From Lyngbya sp. PCC 8106 (GTDB lineage: Bacteria; Cyanobacteriota; Cyanobacteriia; Cyanobacteriales; Microcoleaceae), in assembly GCF_000169095.1 (NCBI RefSeq), contig NZ_AAVU01000035.1, forward strand, positions 1 to 64,000: 64,000 nucleotides of DNA, written 5' to 3'. A model generated the notes under the pieces. The model saw only the letters and a program-made list of their open reading frames with translations. It had not been told where the DNA came from and ran no database searches. A program made the translations under genes and the position numbers. Numbering within the stretch: the first letter of the stretch is position 1; each line of letters begins with the position of its first letter. This document shows positions 26,572-35,442 of the stretch, in pieces.

Positions 26572-28404
26572 ATGATTGAACCCAATCCCTTAGCAGGTTT
26601 ATTTCCCGGAGCAACTGTTACCGGAGTTGTGGGGGGTTTTGTAGACAATGGAGACGATTTTACTTTAAATTGGTCGGGCGGTACTACCATTGTCGATCCC
26701 AACCCAATAGACGCCGATCAATTGGGTTTAATGATCGGGGAAAGCGTTAACGTTTTTGTGGGGGAATTTGACGGTTTAGAAATCGATAGCCCCTCCATTA
26801 CTCGCCCCGATGGTTCTGTCGTTTTGGGCGGAAATCAACCCGTACTTCCCCCAGAAATTCCCGCCGATCCTTTGATTGGAAATCCTCCAACTGTTCCTGT
26901 GGGTATTCCTCCAATGGTGGCTACAACGGTGACAGGAACGGTAATTAATTTAGTTGATAATGATGAATTTCTGCTTGATATTAATGGCAGTCCATTATTA
27001 GTTGATGCCAATTTACCCGATGCACAATTTTTACAATTAGTTCCCGGTGAAGTTGTCAATGTTGCGGGTGTATTGGATGATGAAGACTTCGATACCTTTT
27101 CAGTAACTCGTGCTGATGGTTCGCCCGTAATTCCGACTGCGGTTGTTCCTCCAACTGTTCCTGTGGGTATTCCTCCAATGGTGGCTACAACGGTGACAGG
27201 AACGGTAATTAATTTAGTTGATAATGATGAATTTCTGCTTGATATTAATGGCAGTCCATTATTAGTTGATGCCAATTTACCCGATTCACAATTTTTACAA
27301 TTAGTTCCCGGTGAAGTTGTCAATGTTGCGGGTGTATTGGATGATGAAGACTTCGATGCGTTTTCAGTAACTCGTGCTGATGGTTCGCCTGTAATTCCGA
27401 CTGCGGTGATACCTCCGGTTGCTCCGACGGTTGTTCCTCCAACTGTTCCTATGGGTGTTCCTCCAATAGTTCCCGGTTCAACTGTTACCGGAACGGTAAT
27501 TAATTTAGTTGATAATGATGAATTTTTGCTTGATATTAATGGCAGTCCATTATTAGTTGATGCCAATTTACCCGATGCACAATTTTTACAATTAGTTCCC
27601 GGTGAAGTTGTCAATGTTGCGGGTATACTCGATGATGAAGATTTCGATGCGTTTTCAGTAACTCGTGCTGATGGTTCGCCTGTAATTCCGACTGCGGTGA
27701 TACCTCCGGTTGCTCCGACGGTTGTTCCTCCAACTGTTCCTATGGGTGTTCCTCCAATAGTTCCCGGTTCAACTGTTACCGGAACGGTGATTAATTTAGT
27801 TGATAATGATGAATTTCTGCTTGATATTAATGGCAGTCCATTATTAGTTGATGCCAATTTACCCGATGCACAATTTTTACAATTAGTTCCCGGTGAAGTT
27901 GTCAATGTTGCGGGTATACTCGATGATGAAGATTTCGATGCGTTTTCAGTAACTCGTGCTGATGGTTCGCCTGTAATTCCGACTGCGGTTGTTCCTCCAA
28001 CTGTTCCTATGGGTGTTCCTCCAACTGTTCCCGGTTCAACTGTTACCGGAACGGTGATTAATTTAGTTGATAATGATGAATTTCTGCTTGATATTAATGG
28101 CAGTCCATTATTAGTTGATGCCAATTTACCCGATGCACAATTTTTACAATTAGTTCCCGGTGAAGTTGTCAATGTTGCGGGTATACTCGATGATGAAGAT
28201 TTCGATGCGTTTTCAGTAACTCGTGCTGATGGTTCGCCCGTAATTCCGACTGGAGTAGCTGGACGCGGTGTAAATTACGACTGGGATGATGACTGGGATG
28301 ATGATGACGACTGGGATGATGACTGGGATGATGATGACGACTGGGATGACGACTGGGATGACGACTGGGATGACGACTGGGATGACGACTGGGATGACGA
28401 CTAA
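26572..28404 (+). CDS. Repeat protein with OB-like units and Trp/Asp-only C-terminal tail
   Basis: The 610-residue protein starts at an ATG preceded by GGCAGGACAAGAG. It contains one diverged N-terminal unit and five near-identical units, each reading TVTGTVINLVDNDEFLLDIN, then LVPGEVVNVAGILDDEDF, then SVTRADGSPVIPT, joined by Pro/Val linkers (VPPTVPMGVPP). The alternation of beta strands with the GxV and PGExVxVxG turns resembles a small OB-type barrel (BOF/YgiW-like), which is an inference. The last 42 or so residues after GVNY are built of Trp and Asp only (WDDD units), an extremely acidic tail that could bind cations. No signal peptide is visible. It was not recognised as a named family. 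Confidence 0.8.
   Translation: MIEPNPLAGLFPGATVTGVVGGFVDNGDDFTLNWSGGTTIVDPNPIDADQLGLMIGESVNVFVGEFDGLEIDSPSITRPDGSVVLGGNQPVLPPEIPADPLIGNPPTVPVGIPPMVATTVTGTVINLVDNDEFLLDINGSPLLVDANLPDAQFLQLVPGEVVNVAGVLDDEDFDTFSVTRADGSPVIPTAVVPPTVPVGIPPMVATTVTGTVINLVDNDEFLLDINGSPLLVDANLPDSQFLQLVPGEVVNVAGVLDDEDFDAFSVTRADGSPVIPTAVIPPVAPTVVPPTVPMGVPPIVPGSTVTGTVINLVDNDEFLLDINGSPLLVDANLPDAQFLQLVPGEVVNVAGILDDEDFDAFSVTRADGSPVIPTAVIPPVAPTVVPPTVPMGVPPIVPGSTVTGTVINLVDNDEFLLDINGSPLLVDANLPDAQFLQLVPGEVVNVAGILDDEDFDAFSVTRADGSPVIPTAVVPPTVPMGVPPTVPGSTVTGTVINLVDNDEFLLDINGSPLLVDANLPDAQFLQLVPGEVVNVAGILDDEDFDAFSVTRADGSPVIPTGVAGRGVNYDWDDDWDDDDDWDDDWDDDDDWDDDWDDDWDDDWDDDWDDD
26929..28240 (+). repeat. Five near-identical coding repeats of about 260-294 bp
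   Basis: Units begin near 26929, 27189, 27480, 27774 and 28041. Their DNA is nearly identical, including synonymous positions, and linkers come in a short (VPPTVP) and a long (IPPVAPTVVPPTVP) form, so recent duplication or gene conversion is evident. Confidence 0.85.
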
Positions 28405-28468
28405 AACTTTTAATTAGGTTTGATTGATTGGCAAAAAAACCCAGTTTTTCGGTTATTATAAAGATTTG

Positions 28469-28688
28469 ACATCCTCTCCGTCGTAAACAACGGAGATTCC
28501 AAACATCACTGTCTGGGCTTCCTCTTTCCACGAGCTGACTTACTAGGTTGAGTTTCCCCAACAGAGCAGAGGACGTTCTCTCGGGAGGCGTTAATTTCCG
28601 TCTGCCCGACGGTATTTTAAAAACAGATATTAAGCGGAAGAACGGATTAAGTTATCTGTAGGACAGCATAAATCTCTGATACTCGCAG
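28469..28688 (-). ncRNA. Putative omega (guide) RNA region and right end of the tnpB element
   Basis: In IS605-type elements the TnpB guide RNA comes from the 3' part of tnpB and the right end. Here 220 bp of non-coding sequence lie between the tnpB stop and the terminal hairpin, which is the expected place and size. The final bases before the junction would act as guide from flanking DNA. This is positional inference only; the RNA fold was not computed. Confidence 0.35.
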
Positions 28689-29840
28689 TTAAATTAATCC
28701 GTTAATCGATTTCTTATCCGTTTCTTTATTTGATAGTTGTTTTAATGCAGATTTCAGTATATTTCTGGCGGCATTTTCATCTCGGTCAGCAATATACCCA
28801 CAGTGAGGACATTTGTGAGTCCGTGTGGCAAGAGTTTTTACAACTTTCTCGCCACAATTTGAACAGTTTTGAGAAGTATACGCGGGTTCAACAGCAATAA
28901 CTGGAACCCCATAAACCCTCCCAAAATATTCTAACCATTCTCGAAACCTGTACCAAGCTGCATCGCTAATTGACTTGGCTAGATGATGGTTTTTAACCAT
29001 GTTGCGAATCCGTAGGTTTTCAACCGCTACCAAGTCGTTAGACTGTATGACGTGTTGGGCTAGTTTACAAGCCCAATCGTTACGCCTGCGTGAAACCTTG
29101 AGATGCGCTCTACCTAATTTGTTTCTGGCTTTTTGGCGATTTTGACTTCCTTTTTTAGTTCGAGATAATCGACGTTGCAGCTTTTTCAGCTTGCGTTCAT
29201 CTTTTCTCAAAAACCGAGGATTGTCTATTTGATTACCAGAACAATCTGTGTAGAAATAGTTTAAACCTACATCTAATCCTGTTTGTTTTCCTGTTAGTTC
29301 TTTTTTCTCCTCTCGTTCATGGTCTATCAGAAATTGAGCATAATACCCGTCATGTCTTCTAATTACCCTCACTCGTTTGATTTGTTCGAGTTGATGAAAG
29401 TGCAGGTTTCGGCTTCCCCAAAGCTTAAATGTACCCGTTTGAAACTTGTCAGTAAACGTTAAATAACGCCTATCTTCCGAAAGTTTCCATCCTGATGTTT
29501 TGTATTCAACAGACGCTCTAACTTGATACTTTTTAAACTTTGGGAATCCTTTGGAGCCTGGTATTTTCTGCTTACAATTCCGATAAAATCTTTCAATTGA
29601 TGCCCAAGCTCTTTCTGCGTGTGCTTGTCGTGCCATTGAGTTTAACCTTGATGCCCAAGGAAACTCTGGATTGTCTGACAACAGTTTGCAGTGCTTGTAG
29701 GCATCGTTGCGGCTTTTAACTTGACCATCTAACCATGCTCTGATGACGCTGTTGCGAACAAATAGACCTGTCCGAATGGCTTCATCCAAGCTTCGGTACT
29801 GGCAATATGTTCCTTGCAGCTTCATTTCATATACGAGCAT
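28689..29840 (-). CDS. tnpB: TnpB RNA-guided nuclease (IS605 OrfB), apparently intact
   Basis: The 383-residue protein has the N-terminal wedge/REC region, then the RuvC nuclease with Asp190 (GLDVGLNYFYTD), Glu274 (VAVENLRIRNM) and Asp352 (ADRDENAARNI). Between the last two is a zinc ribbon with CSNCGEK and CPHCGY. All three catalytic residues and four cysteines are present and the frame is unbroken, unlike the decayed copy at 16590-17910. TnpB proteins are ancestors of Cas12 and cut DNA next to a target-adjacent motif, guided by RNA from the element's end, which helps element persistence. No TnpA transposase is present, so movement would need one from elsewhere. Confidence 0.92.
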   Translation of the reverse strand: MLVYEMKLQGTYCQYRSLDEAIRTGLFVRNSVIRAWLDGQVKSRNDAYKHCKLLSDNPEFPWASRLNSMARQAHAERAWASIERFYRNCKQKIPGSKGFPKFKKYQVRASVEYKTSGWKLSEDRRYLTFTDKFQTGTFKLWGSRNLHFHQLEQIKRVRVIRRHDGYYAQFLIDHEREEKKELTGKQTGLDVGLNYFYTDCSGNQIDNPRFLRKDERKLKKLQRRLSRTKKGSQNRQKARNKLGRAHLKVSRRRNDWACKLAQHVIQSNDLVAVENLRIRNMVKNHHLAKSISDAAWYRFREWLEYFGRVYGVPVIAVEPAYTSQNCSNCGEKVVKTLATRTHKCPHCGYIADRDENAARNILKSALKQLSNKETDKKSINGLI

Positions 29841-30013
29841 AATTTATCTTCGTCGCTTACGATAAGCCATCATAGCACAAACATAATCCGTCGTGAACGA
29901 CGGGGCTTTTGACCCGCTTTTTTTGGTAAAATCTTGAAATAACCTACAGAAAACTGGGTTAATCTGTTGGGAAATTGGAAGTCAAAAACGTTTCTAAATT
30001 TGTTCAATTTACA

Positions 30014-31660
30014 CTAGAACGAAGTCGGCACCAATTGTAACGGCCCGAGTCCTAACTCTTGAGGAGAGAGCGATCGCACTTCTAAGAGTGCCATCATATC
30101 TTTAAACCCAGGCTGACCCCGTGAGGCCCCGGTTAATCCCATCGCAATAATTAAACCACACCAGCCCTGAGTGTTCTGACATCGTTGTTCCCATTTTTGA
30201 CGGGCTTGTTGATGGGTGGGGTCATCTTCCATAAATTCACCCAAGAGGTGTAGATCTCCATTTTCCGTTCTCAAAATCCCTAGATCGTAATTACAACCTG
30301 CCATCGGATCTTCGCCGGGATTAAAACAAATTCCAGTCAATCCTCCGGCTGCTTTTAACGTCTGAATCAAGGTTTGGGCTTTCGGTTTAGAAGTTTGAAT
30401 TAAAATCACGGGTAAACCCTCACCGTCTTGGGGAATATCGATTTCTGAGGCTTGATGAAACTGGATGTGATTTCGCAAATATTCTGCGGTGTCCCAAGGC
30501 ATTACACCCAAACTCAAGAAAGACTTTGGTGGCACCAGATCATCGTGCAAAATCGGCATTTCTAAATCTAATTCGTCTTCATCCTCACTGTCGGATGTGC
30601 TTGCCATGTCTAACAGTTCGCTCGCGACTTCTGGCAGAGTTGCCACTGTTACCATGATTTGCTTTTTCTGGGCATCAGACTTGAGAAAAGGGATGCGATA
30701 GCGACGAGAAAGGGCTGGAAACTGGTGAGACTTGAATTTTTGCCGAAAGTCTCGCAGAAAGCGATGCAAGGCTTCTAGGGTAACTAATACTGTTGCGGCT
30801 TCTTCTTCGTAGAGAATAGAACGTAACCCTTCTAGCGGATGTAAATTGCCAAAGCTGGGTTGAATTTCGGAAACGGACAGATCGGCAAAATTCTCGTCAT
30901 CCTCATCTTCATCGTCTTCAAAGTCCAACATGGACTCATAGGTGACAAATAAACAGTCTTGAGTTAGGAAGGCTTCTTCGAGGTTATCGTGCGGTTGATG
31001 TTGCACCACTCGCTCCCGAAACTGTTTTAAGGAGTCCAAAGAGCGATACATCAATATGCCATAATCCATCCCTAATTTACCCAAGGTGGAAATATAGAGG
31101 GTGGTGACATCAAATTCATTGAGTTCGATGGAGATGATTTGGTGTTCGCCGAGTTTTTCCCAGGGAGCATCCTGCCAAATGGTGTAGGCTTTTTCTTGCA
31201 GAGCAGAAGCGTGTTGAGGCGGTAACTGAGGCGGACGGTTTTCTGCGACTTCTTGAAGTCCGCGAAAGATTTCATCAATTAGGGGTAAATCCGGGACATA
31301 TTCAATCGTGATCTCAAGATCTTGGAGAACCCCCCGCAAGAAAAATTGAATTTCGCGATCTTTGACCACAATTTTTTGAGGACGAGCCGCAGGAGTCGGG
31401 CTTTGAGGATGTTCCATCGCTCGCAGTAAGGTTCGCACGGTTACTTCTGGCCCCAGGTCAGAACCGACCATATCCATCGCTCGTACCATTCCTTGAGAGC
31501 CATCGACCCAAATAATACATTCGCTACTACTGCCTGAGTCCTCTCCTTCGAGCTTAGAACTGGACTCCGAAGACACCGAACGGCGATCACCTTCCCACAC
31601 ACTAGGAATTTGAGGTAAGTTTTGTAGCCGACGTAGAGTTGTGAGATTGAGACGTGCCAT
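30014..31660 (-). CDS. Conserved cyanobacterial protein of unknown function
   Basis: The 548-residue soluble protein is not assigned to a characterised family; it resembles large hypothetical proteins common in cyanobacteria. An Asp/Glu-rich stretch (FEDDEDEDDENFADL, about residues 253-267) and a second acidic run (SDSEDEDELDLEMP, about 355-370) separate three folded regions. The first 50 residues are Ser-rich and probably disordered. The C-terminal region includes GVMPWDTAEYLRNHIQFHQ and a short G-rich GLIIAMGLTGASRGQ. No catalytic motif, signal peptide or membrane segment is visible. It stands alone between mobile elements, but its composition looks native. Confidence 0.7.
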   Translation of the reverse strand: MARLNLTTLRRLQNLPQIPSVWEGDRRSVSSESSSKLEGEDSGSSSECIIWVDGSQGMVRAMDMVGSDLGPEVTVRTLLRAMEHPQSPTPAARPQKIVVKDREIQFFLRGVLQDLEITIEYVPDLPLIDEIFRGLQEVAENRPPQLPPQHASALQEKAYTIWQDAPWEKLGEHQIISIELNEFDVTTLYISTLGKLGMDYGILMYRSLDSLKQFRERVVQHQPHDNLEEAFLTQDCLFVTYESMLDFEDDEDEDDENFADLSVSEIQPSFGNLHPLEGLRSILYEEEAATVLVTLEALHRFLRDFRQKFKSHQFPALSRRYRIPFLKSDAQKKQIMVTVATLPEVASELLDMASTSDSEDEDELDLEMPILHDDLVPPKSFLSLGVMPWDTAEYLRNHIQFHQASEIDIPQDGEGLPVILIQTSKPKAQTLIQTLKAAGGLTGICFNPGEDPMAGCNYDLGILRTENGDLHLLGEFMEDDPTHQQARQKWEQRCQNTQGWCGLIIAMGLTGASRGQPGFKDMMALLEVRSLSPQELGLGPLQLVPTSF

Positions 31661-31896
31661 CTAATACAATGTTCCCATTGGCAATATTAATCTTTGGGGG
31701 CTTCCTCATCAGGAAGGGTTCCACCCAGTTAGACTTTTAACATTTATTGTAAGCTTAGGCTTTGACACTCTCGTTGACAAGCTTGATGCTGGTCTGGAGA
31801 TTTTTGATTTTTACCCGGTTGACTCAACTCGGATGAGCGAGAAGTCTAATGCTCGCTACGACTGAGTTCACAAAGATTTGAGAAGGATTTGAGTTT

Positions 31897-32257
31897 GACC
31901 GAAAAAATTGGGATACAAGCCCCGTCCTTTAGGACGGCTTGATGCTAAACTTTCTTTTGTGGAAAGGGTAATCAACCACACTAAAAACCCAGTCGCCGAA
32001 AAGGCAGCGCACCTTGACGCACTGAAGTTATGGGGTTCCGTACAGGAAAGCTTGTACGGGTAAAAGGCGCAACGCAACAAGTACAGAGAAACCAAGATTT
32101 TAGGTTTTGAACTGTAGGGTAGGGCATACCCAAACAGGCTGCTGAAATGGAGCAAAACGCTTGAGGAGAGTCCATCTCTGGTATAGATAGGTCGCCCTAT
32201 CTGTATTAAGTGGACTCGCTGAACCAAGAATCCCCGCCGTTTACGGCGTGGGAGTGT
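31897..32257 (+). mobile_element. 361-bp non-autonomous IS200/IS605-derived element
   Basis: It begins GACCGA, AATTGGGATACAAGCCCCG and the hairpin CCGTCCTTTAGGACGG, and ends with AAGAATCCCCGCCG, TTTAC, GGCGTGGGAGTGT. These ends match, base for base over long stretches, those of the 344-bp element in the adhesin (opposite orientation). The interiors differ. No gene is present. Like that element it is probably moved by a TnpA encoded elsewhere. It lies in the spacer between the conserved protein gene and the group II intron. Confidence 0.8.
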
Positions 32258-32411
32258 CAATTCTACAGACATCGAGACCTCAGAAAGATTTCTAGATTTG
32301 ACTTTGTTGTTTTTTTACTATCAACAGACAACAATTGGTTTGATTGAGATCGAGTCAGCCTGACCCGCAATTAGGGGTCGAGGGGGGCTTTACAACCTCC
32401 GACTCCCATTC

Positions 32412-32446
32412 AAAACCGTGCTTGCTACTTTCACAGCACACGGCTC
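32412..32446 (-). ncRNA. Group II intron domain V
   Basis: The 35-nt sequence reads GAGCCGTGTGCTGTGAAAGT (32446-32427) then AGCAAGCACGGTTTT. It has the AGC catalytic triad, a GAAA-type loop and the expected stem (GCCGTG with CACGGT). This is the catalytic centre of the ribozyme. Confidence 0.9.
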
Positions 32447-32456
32447 CTAGTACAAG

Positions 32457-34187
32457 TTATCTGTTATCATCAGAACATCCGGTTTCTTTTGAGTTATAAG
32501 ACCCATCGGTTGCCGTTTTAATGTCGTGACAATGGCGATGTAATAATTGCAGATTTTTGTATTCATCTTTACCGCCTATTGACGTTGGGATGATATGATC
32601 GATTTCTACAATATCATCTGGGGTGAAATATTGTCCAGATGATTTACATTTGCCTTTTTGCTTTTTGAGCAAATTTGCTACTCGTTTGGGAACATCGTAG
32701 GATGTACCTTTTCTTGTACTCCAGTAAGTCCAGTTTCCGTCGTAGGGTGATGCTTTAGGTCTTATAGTTACGTGACGTTTAATAGTTGTTTCAGCATGGC
32801 TTAGTAGTTTATAACCATCTTTGGTTTCAAAACTCCATGCCCTATTACCGTTTTTCCTGAAGTATTTCCTCAGTTTATCGTAACTAGCTTTACCGCATCT
32901 GCTAACTGTCCATGCTCTTAATCTTTGCCATGTAATATGGTCTAAAGAGGAGAATGTCTCTTTGGAGGCAATCTTGGAATGGTAATTGCACCATCCTCTA
33001 ATTACAGGGTTTAGGCGTTTGATTAGTGCGTATTGGGGTGCAGTTTTGTAAGTTTTAATAACTTCCTTAACCTTATCCGCGTGAGCTTTAATTGCCTTCT
33101 TGCTAGGTTTTATTATGGTTTTGAACCCTAATAATTTTGAGTTCGCACTACCAGTCTTACCGGAGTGGTGTTTCCCCACTGGGTATTGTCTGAAGTTCCA
33201 CCCTAGAAAGTCGAATCCTGGTTTAACCTTTATGCCTTTTACCTCAATTTCTCTTAGTGTGTGGCATATACGGGTTTTGGCTGTTTTCAGTTCTAACCCA
33301 ATAGGTTTTAACCATTCTTCGATGGCGATTTGGCACTGTTGAATAACTTCTAAATGTGGGCTAATTACCACAAAGTCATCTGCATACCTAATGATTTTTG
33401 CGTAGTTTTTATTGTTGTTTGTTCTTTTTGGAAAGAATTTCTCAACAAGCCTACTCATTCCATCCAGTGCGATGTTAGCAAGTAGAGGACTAATAACACC
33501 TCCTTGTGGGGTTCCTGCCTCTGTTGCTTCAAATATGCAGTTATCCATAACTCCAGCTTTTAACCATTGTCTGATTTGGGCTTTTATTGTTGATGGACAA
33601 TCGATTTTGGACAGTAGGTGTTCATGGTTAATCTGGTCGAAACACTTTGCGATGTCAGCATCTAAGATGTAATATTCACCTTTGTTGATACTTTGGAAGA
33701 TTCGTGACATTACGTCATGGGCTGAACGTCCGGGTCTAAACCCGTAGCTTTCCCCCTCAAATCTGGCTTCCCATTGTGGTTCCAATGCAGATTTTACCAA
33801 AGCTTGCCTTACTCTATCGTGTATAGTCGGGATTCCTAAAGGGCGTTTTTCATCCTTGGATTTGGGTATCCATTTCCTTCGGAGTGGTGCCTTCTGGTAT
33901 TTGCTTAGATTTTTGGCAAGTTCTGACCGTTGTTTGGGTGTAATGGATTTAATTCCATCTACCCCGGCTGTTTTCTTACCCTGGTTATCTTGAGTAACCC
34001 TTCTTATTGCTAAGAGTTTGGCGTAATACGACTTAACTAGGAGCTTTTGAAGCTTTCGAGCTTTCGCATTTTGACCCGATATTGATGCCTGGTAAATTCT
34101 CTTTTGCAGCTTAAATACTATCCGTTGAACTTTCGCCCAATTGATTGTATTCCATGCAGTCGTAGTCTTGGTTATACTCGTTTTCAC
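32457..34187 (-). CDS. ltrA: Group II intron-encoded reverse transcriptase/maturase with HNH domain
   Basis: The 576-residue protein has the RT domain with IRYADDFVVISP (catalytic YADD), preceded by DIAKCFDQINHEHLL and GTPQGGVISPLLANIALDGM. The maturase (X) domain follows (WCNYHSKIASKETFSSLDHITWQRL). A C-terminal HNH endonuclease has EIDHIIPTSIGGKDEYKNLQLLHRHCHDIKT. It would help the intron fold and splice, then retro-home into DNA. The frame is intact and all active-site residues are visible, so the intron may be mobile. It lies in domain IV of the intron. Confidence 0.94.
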   Translation of the reverse strand: MKTSITKTTTAWNTINWAKVQRIVFKLQKRIYQASISGQNAKARKLQKLLVKSYYAKLLAIRRVTQDNQGKKTAGVDGIKSITPKQRSELAKNLSKYQKAPLRRKWIPKSKDEKRPLGIPTIHDRVRQALVKSALEPQWEARFEGESYGFRPGRSAHDVMSRIFQSINKGEYYILDADIAKCFDQINHEHLLSKIDCPSTIKAQIRQWLKAGVMDNCIFEATEAGTPQGGVISPLLANIALDGMSRLVEKFFPKRTNNNKNYAKIIRYADDFVVISPHLEVIQQCQIAIEEWLKPIGLELKTAKTRICHTLREIEVKGIKVKPGFDFLGWNFRQYPVGKHHSGKTGSANSKLLGFKTIIKPSKKAIKAHADKVKEVIKTYKTAPQYALIKRLNPVIRGWCNYHSKIASKETFSSLDHITWQRLRAWTVSRCGKASYDKLRKYFRKNGNRAWSFETKDGYKLLSHAETTIKRHVTIRPKASPYDGNWTYWSTRKGTSYDVPKRVANLLKKQKGKCKSSGQYFTPDDIVEIDHIIPTSIGGKDEYKNLQLLHRHCHDIKTATDGSYNSKETGCSDDNR

Positions 34188-34870
34188 CGTTTTAACTGCT
34201 AATTGAAACTTTACCTAACAACTTGACCGGAATCTATCAGCGTATCCTAAACATTACATCTAGGCTTTAGCTTCTGACTCCATCTTTCGCCCTCATAACA
34301 TTCGCCTTAGATTTGTGGCTACCTATCAGTATTCGACCTCTGTAGGAGTAGATGAGGGGTTTTAACGTTCCTTGAAAACGGGGTTATTGCCTTTAGAATC
34401 GTCCTGTCCGCCGGGGTACTTTTGGGAGTCTGTGTAAGTGCAGTAATAAATTCTTACCTCTTTGTATAAGTATTACAAAACTTATACCTTTTCCCCTTGT
34501 TCTTTTGAACGCAGCGTAATCAAGTCAGTTTCGCTACTTAATAATCACGACGGTTCTAGCCAGACGTTCACTTTCGTTATTCTTGGGCAATTGGCTAGAG
34601 AACTCCTTTGGTATTTGACTTATACCTGATTTCCCGTTATTCCCAGCTTCAGTGTTTTGATAATCAGTCTGACACTGTGGAAATTGCCTTAACTCTTTTG
34701 GATTTGTTTATTACTTCCTGTTGGGGTTCATATCCAATTCCATTGACTCCGAGTTTGACCTTCCTTTAAGGTCACATTTTCAAAGTTAAAGTGGATTATG
34801 TTTTTCAATAACCACTTCCCTGCTTACGTTTCGGGTTTTATTCCTCAACTTTGGCAGGAACGTCTCGCAC

Positions 34871-35442
34871 TAATTCAAATAGTTTAACATCTGATGCACT
34901 TTTCGGTGATCCTGTATCATCAGGATTCTTTTGGAGGTGGGGAGATAGGGCGGAGGGGAGATGGGGTGATGGGGAGAGGAGTTTTTTCCGAGGAAAAATA
35001 GCTTTTTATTAATAAAAATCCTCCCGACCTCCCGACCTCCCGACCTCCCGACCTCCCCAGGGCTGTTTCATTCTAAGTTAAAAATTGCCGGGGTTGATGG
35101 GGTGAAAGGGTGATGGGGTGATGGGGAGAGGAGTTTTTTCCGAGGAAAAATAGCTTTTTATTAATAAAAATCCTCCCTACCTCCCTACCTCCCGCGCACG
35201 GGTTCGCCACTCCCCTCAACGCGGGGAACCCGCGCACGGGGGTGGACTCACTACCTCCCCACCTCCCCACAAATCAAGTTTTCGGGCAACGAAACGGCCC
35301 TGCCGACCTCCCGACCTCCCCACTTCCCAACCTCACGACCTCACGACTTTTGACTTCATTATGCTCGGCTTCTTCAAGAATTGGTAAAATACAAGCATAT
35401 AGAGAAGAATGACCACTGTAAATTAAGGAGTCGGGACAATCC
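34871..35442. repeat. Repeat-rich spacer between the group II intron and sufA
   Basis: A 66-bp sequence at 34960-35025 recurs exactly or nearly so at 35112-35177. It can fold into a long hairpin (GGGGAGAGGAG with CTCC, enclosing TTTTTTCCGAGGAAAAA). Each copy is followed by tandem octamers (CCTCCCGA x4 at about 35020-35052, then CCTCCCTA-type units). Near 35185-35250 lies a GC-rich palindrome (CTCAACGCGGGGAACCCGCG). No coding sequence was found. The sufA promoter must lie in the last 100 bp. Confidence 0.8.

Larger units (their letters stand above)
28469..29920 (-). mobile_element. IS605-type element with intact tnpB and no tnpA
   Basis: The tnpB gene is flanked by hairpins: CTCCGTCG and CAACGGAG near 28474-28494 on the downstream side, and CCGTCGTGAACGACGG near 29888-29903 on the upstream side. 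The downstream end, read from the minus strand, finishes in GGATGTCAA and matches the ends of the small elements at 21140 and 31897. There is no target duplication, as expected for this family. The upstream end is uncertain by about 10 bp. Confidence 0.82.
32370..34870 (-). mobile_element. Group II intron, full length, about 2.5 kb
   Basis: The minus strand starts GTGCGAGACG at 34870, matching the GUGYG 5' consensus. About 680 bp of structured leader precede the maturase gene. After the gene comes a domain V hairpin and a domain VI stem (GGGAGTCGGAGG with CCCCCCTCGACCCC), ending near 32370 in CTAAT. All parts needed for a mobile, self-splicing intron are present. The 3' end is uncertain by 1-3 bases. 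The exons on both sides are non-coding. Confidence 0.88.

Noticed and set aside
26835..28172. Long minus-strand open frame opposite the repeat protein
   Set aside because: It is a shadow of the repetitive plus-strand gene; Ser/Thr-rich low complexity and no ribosome-binding site.
31868..32272. 134-codon minus-strand frame
   Set aside because: It lies almost wholly within the gene-less IS605-derived element and has no recognisable domain.
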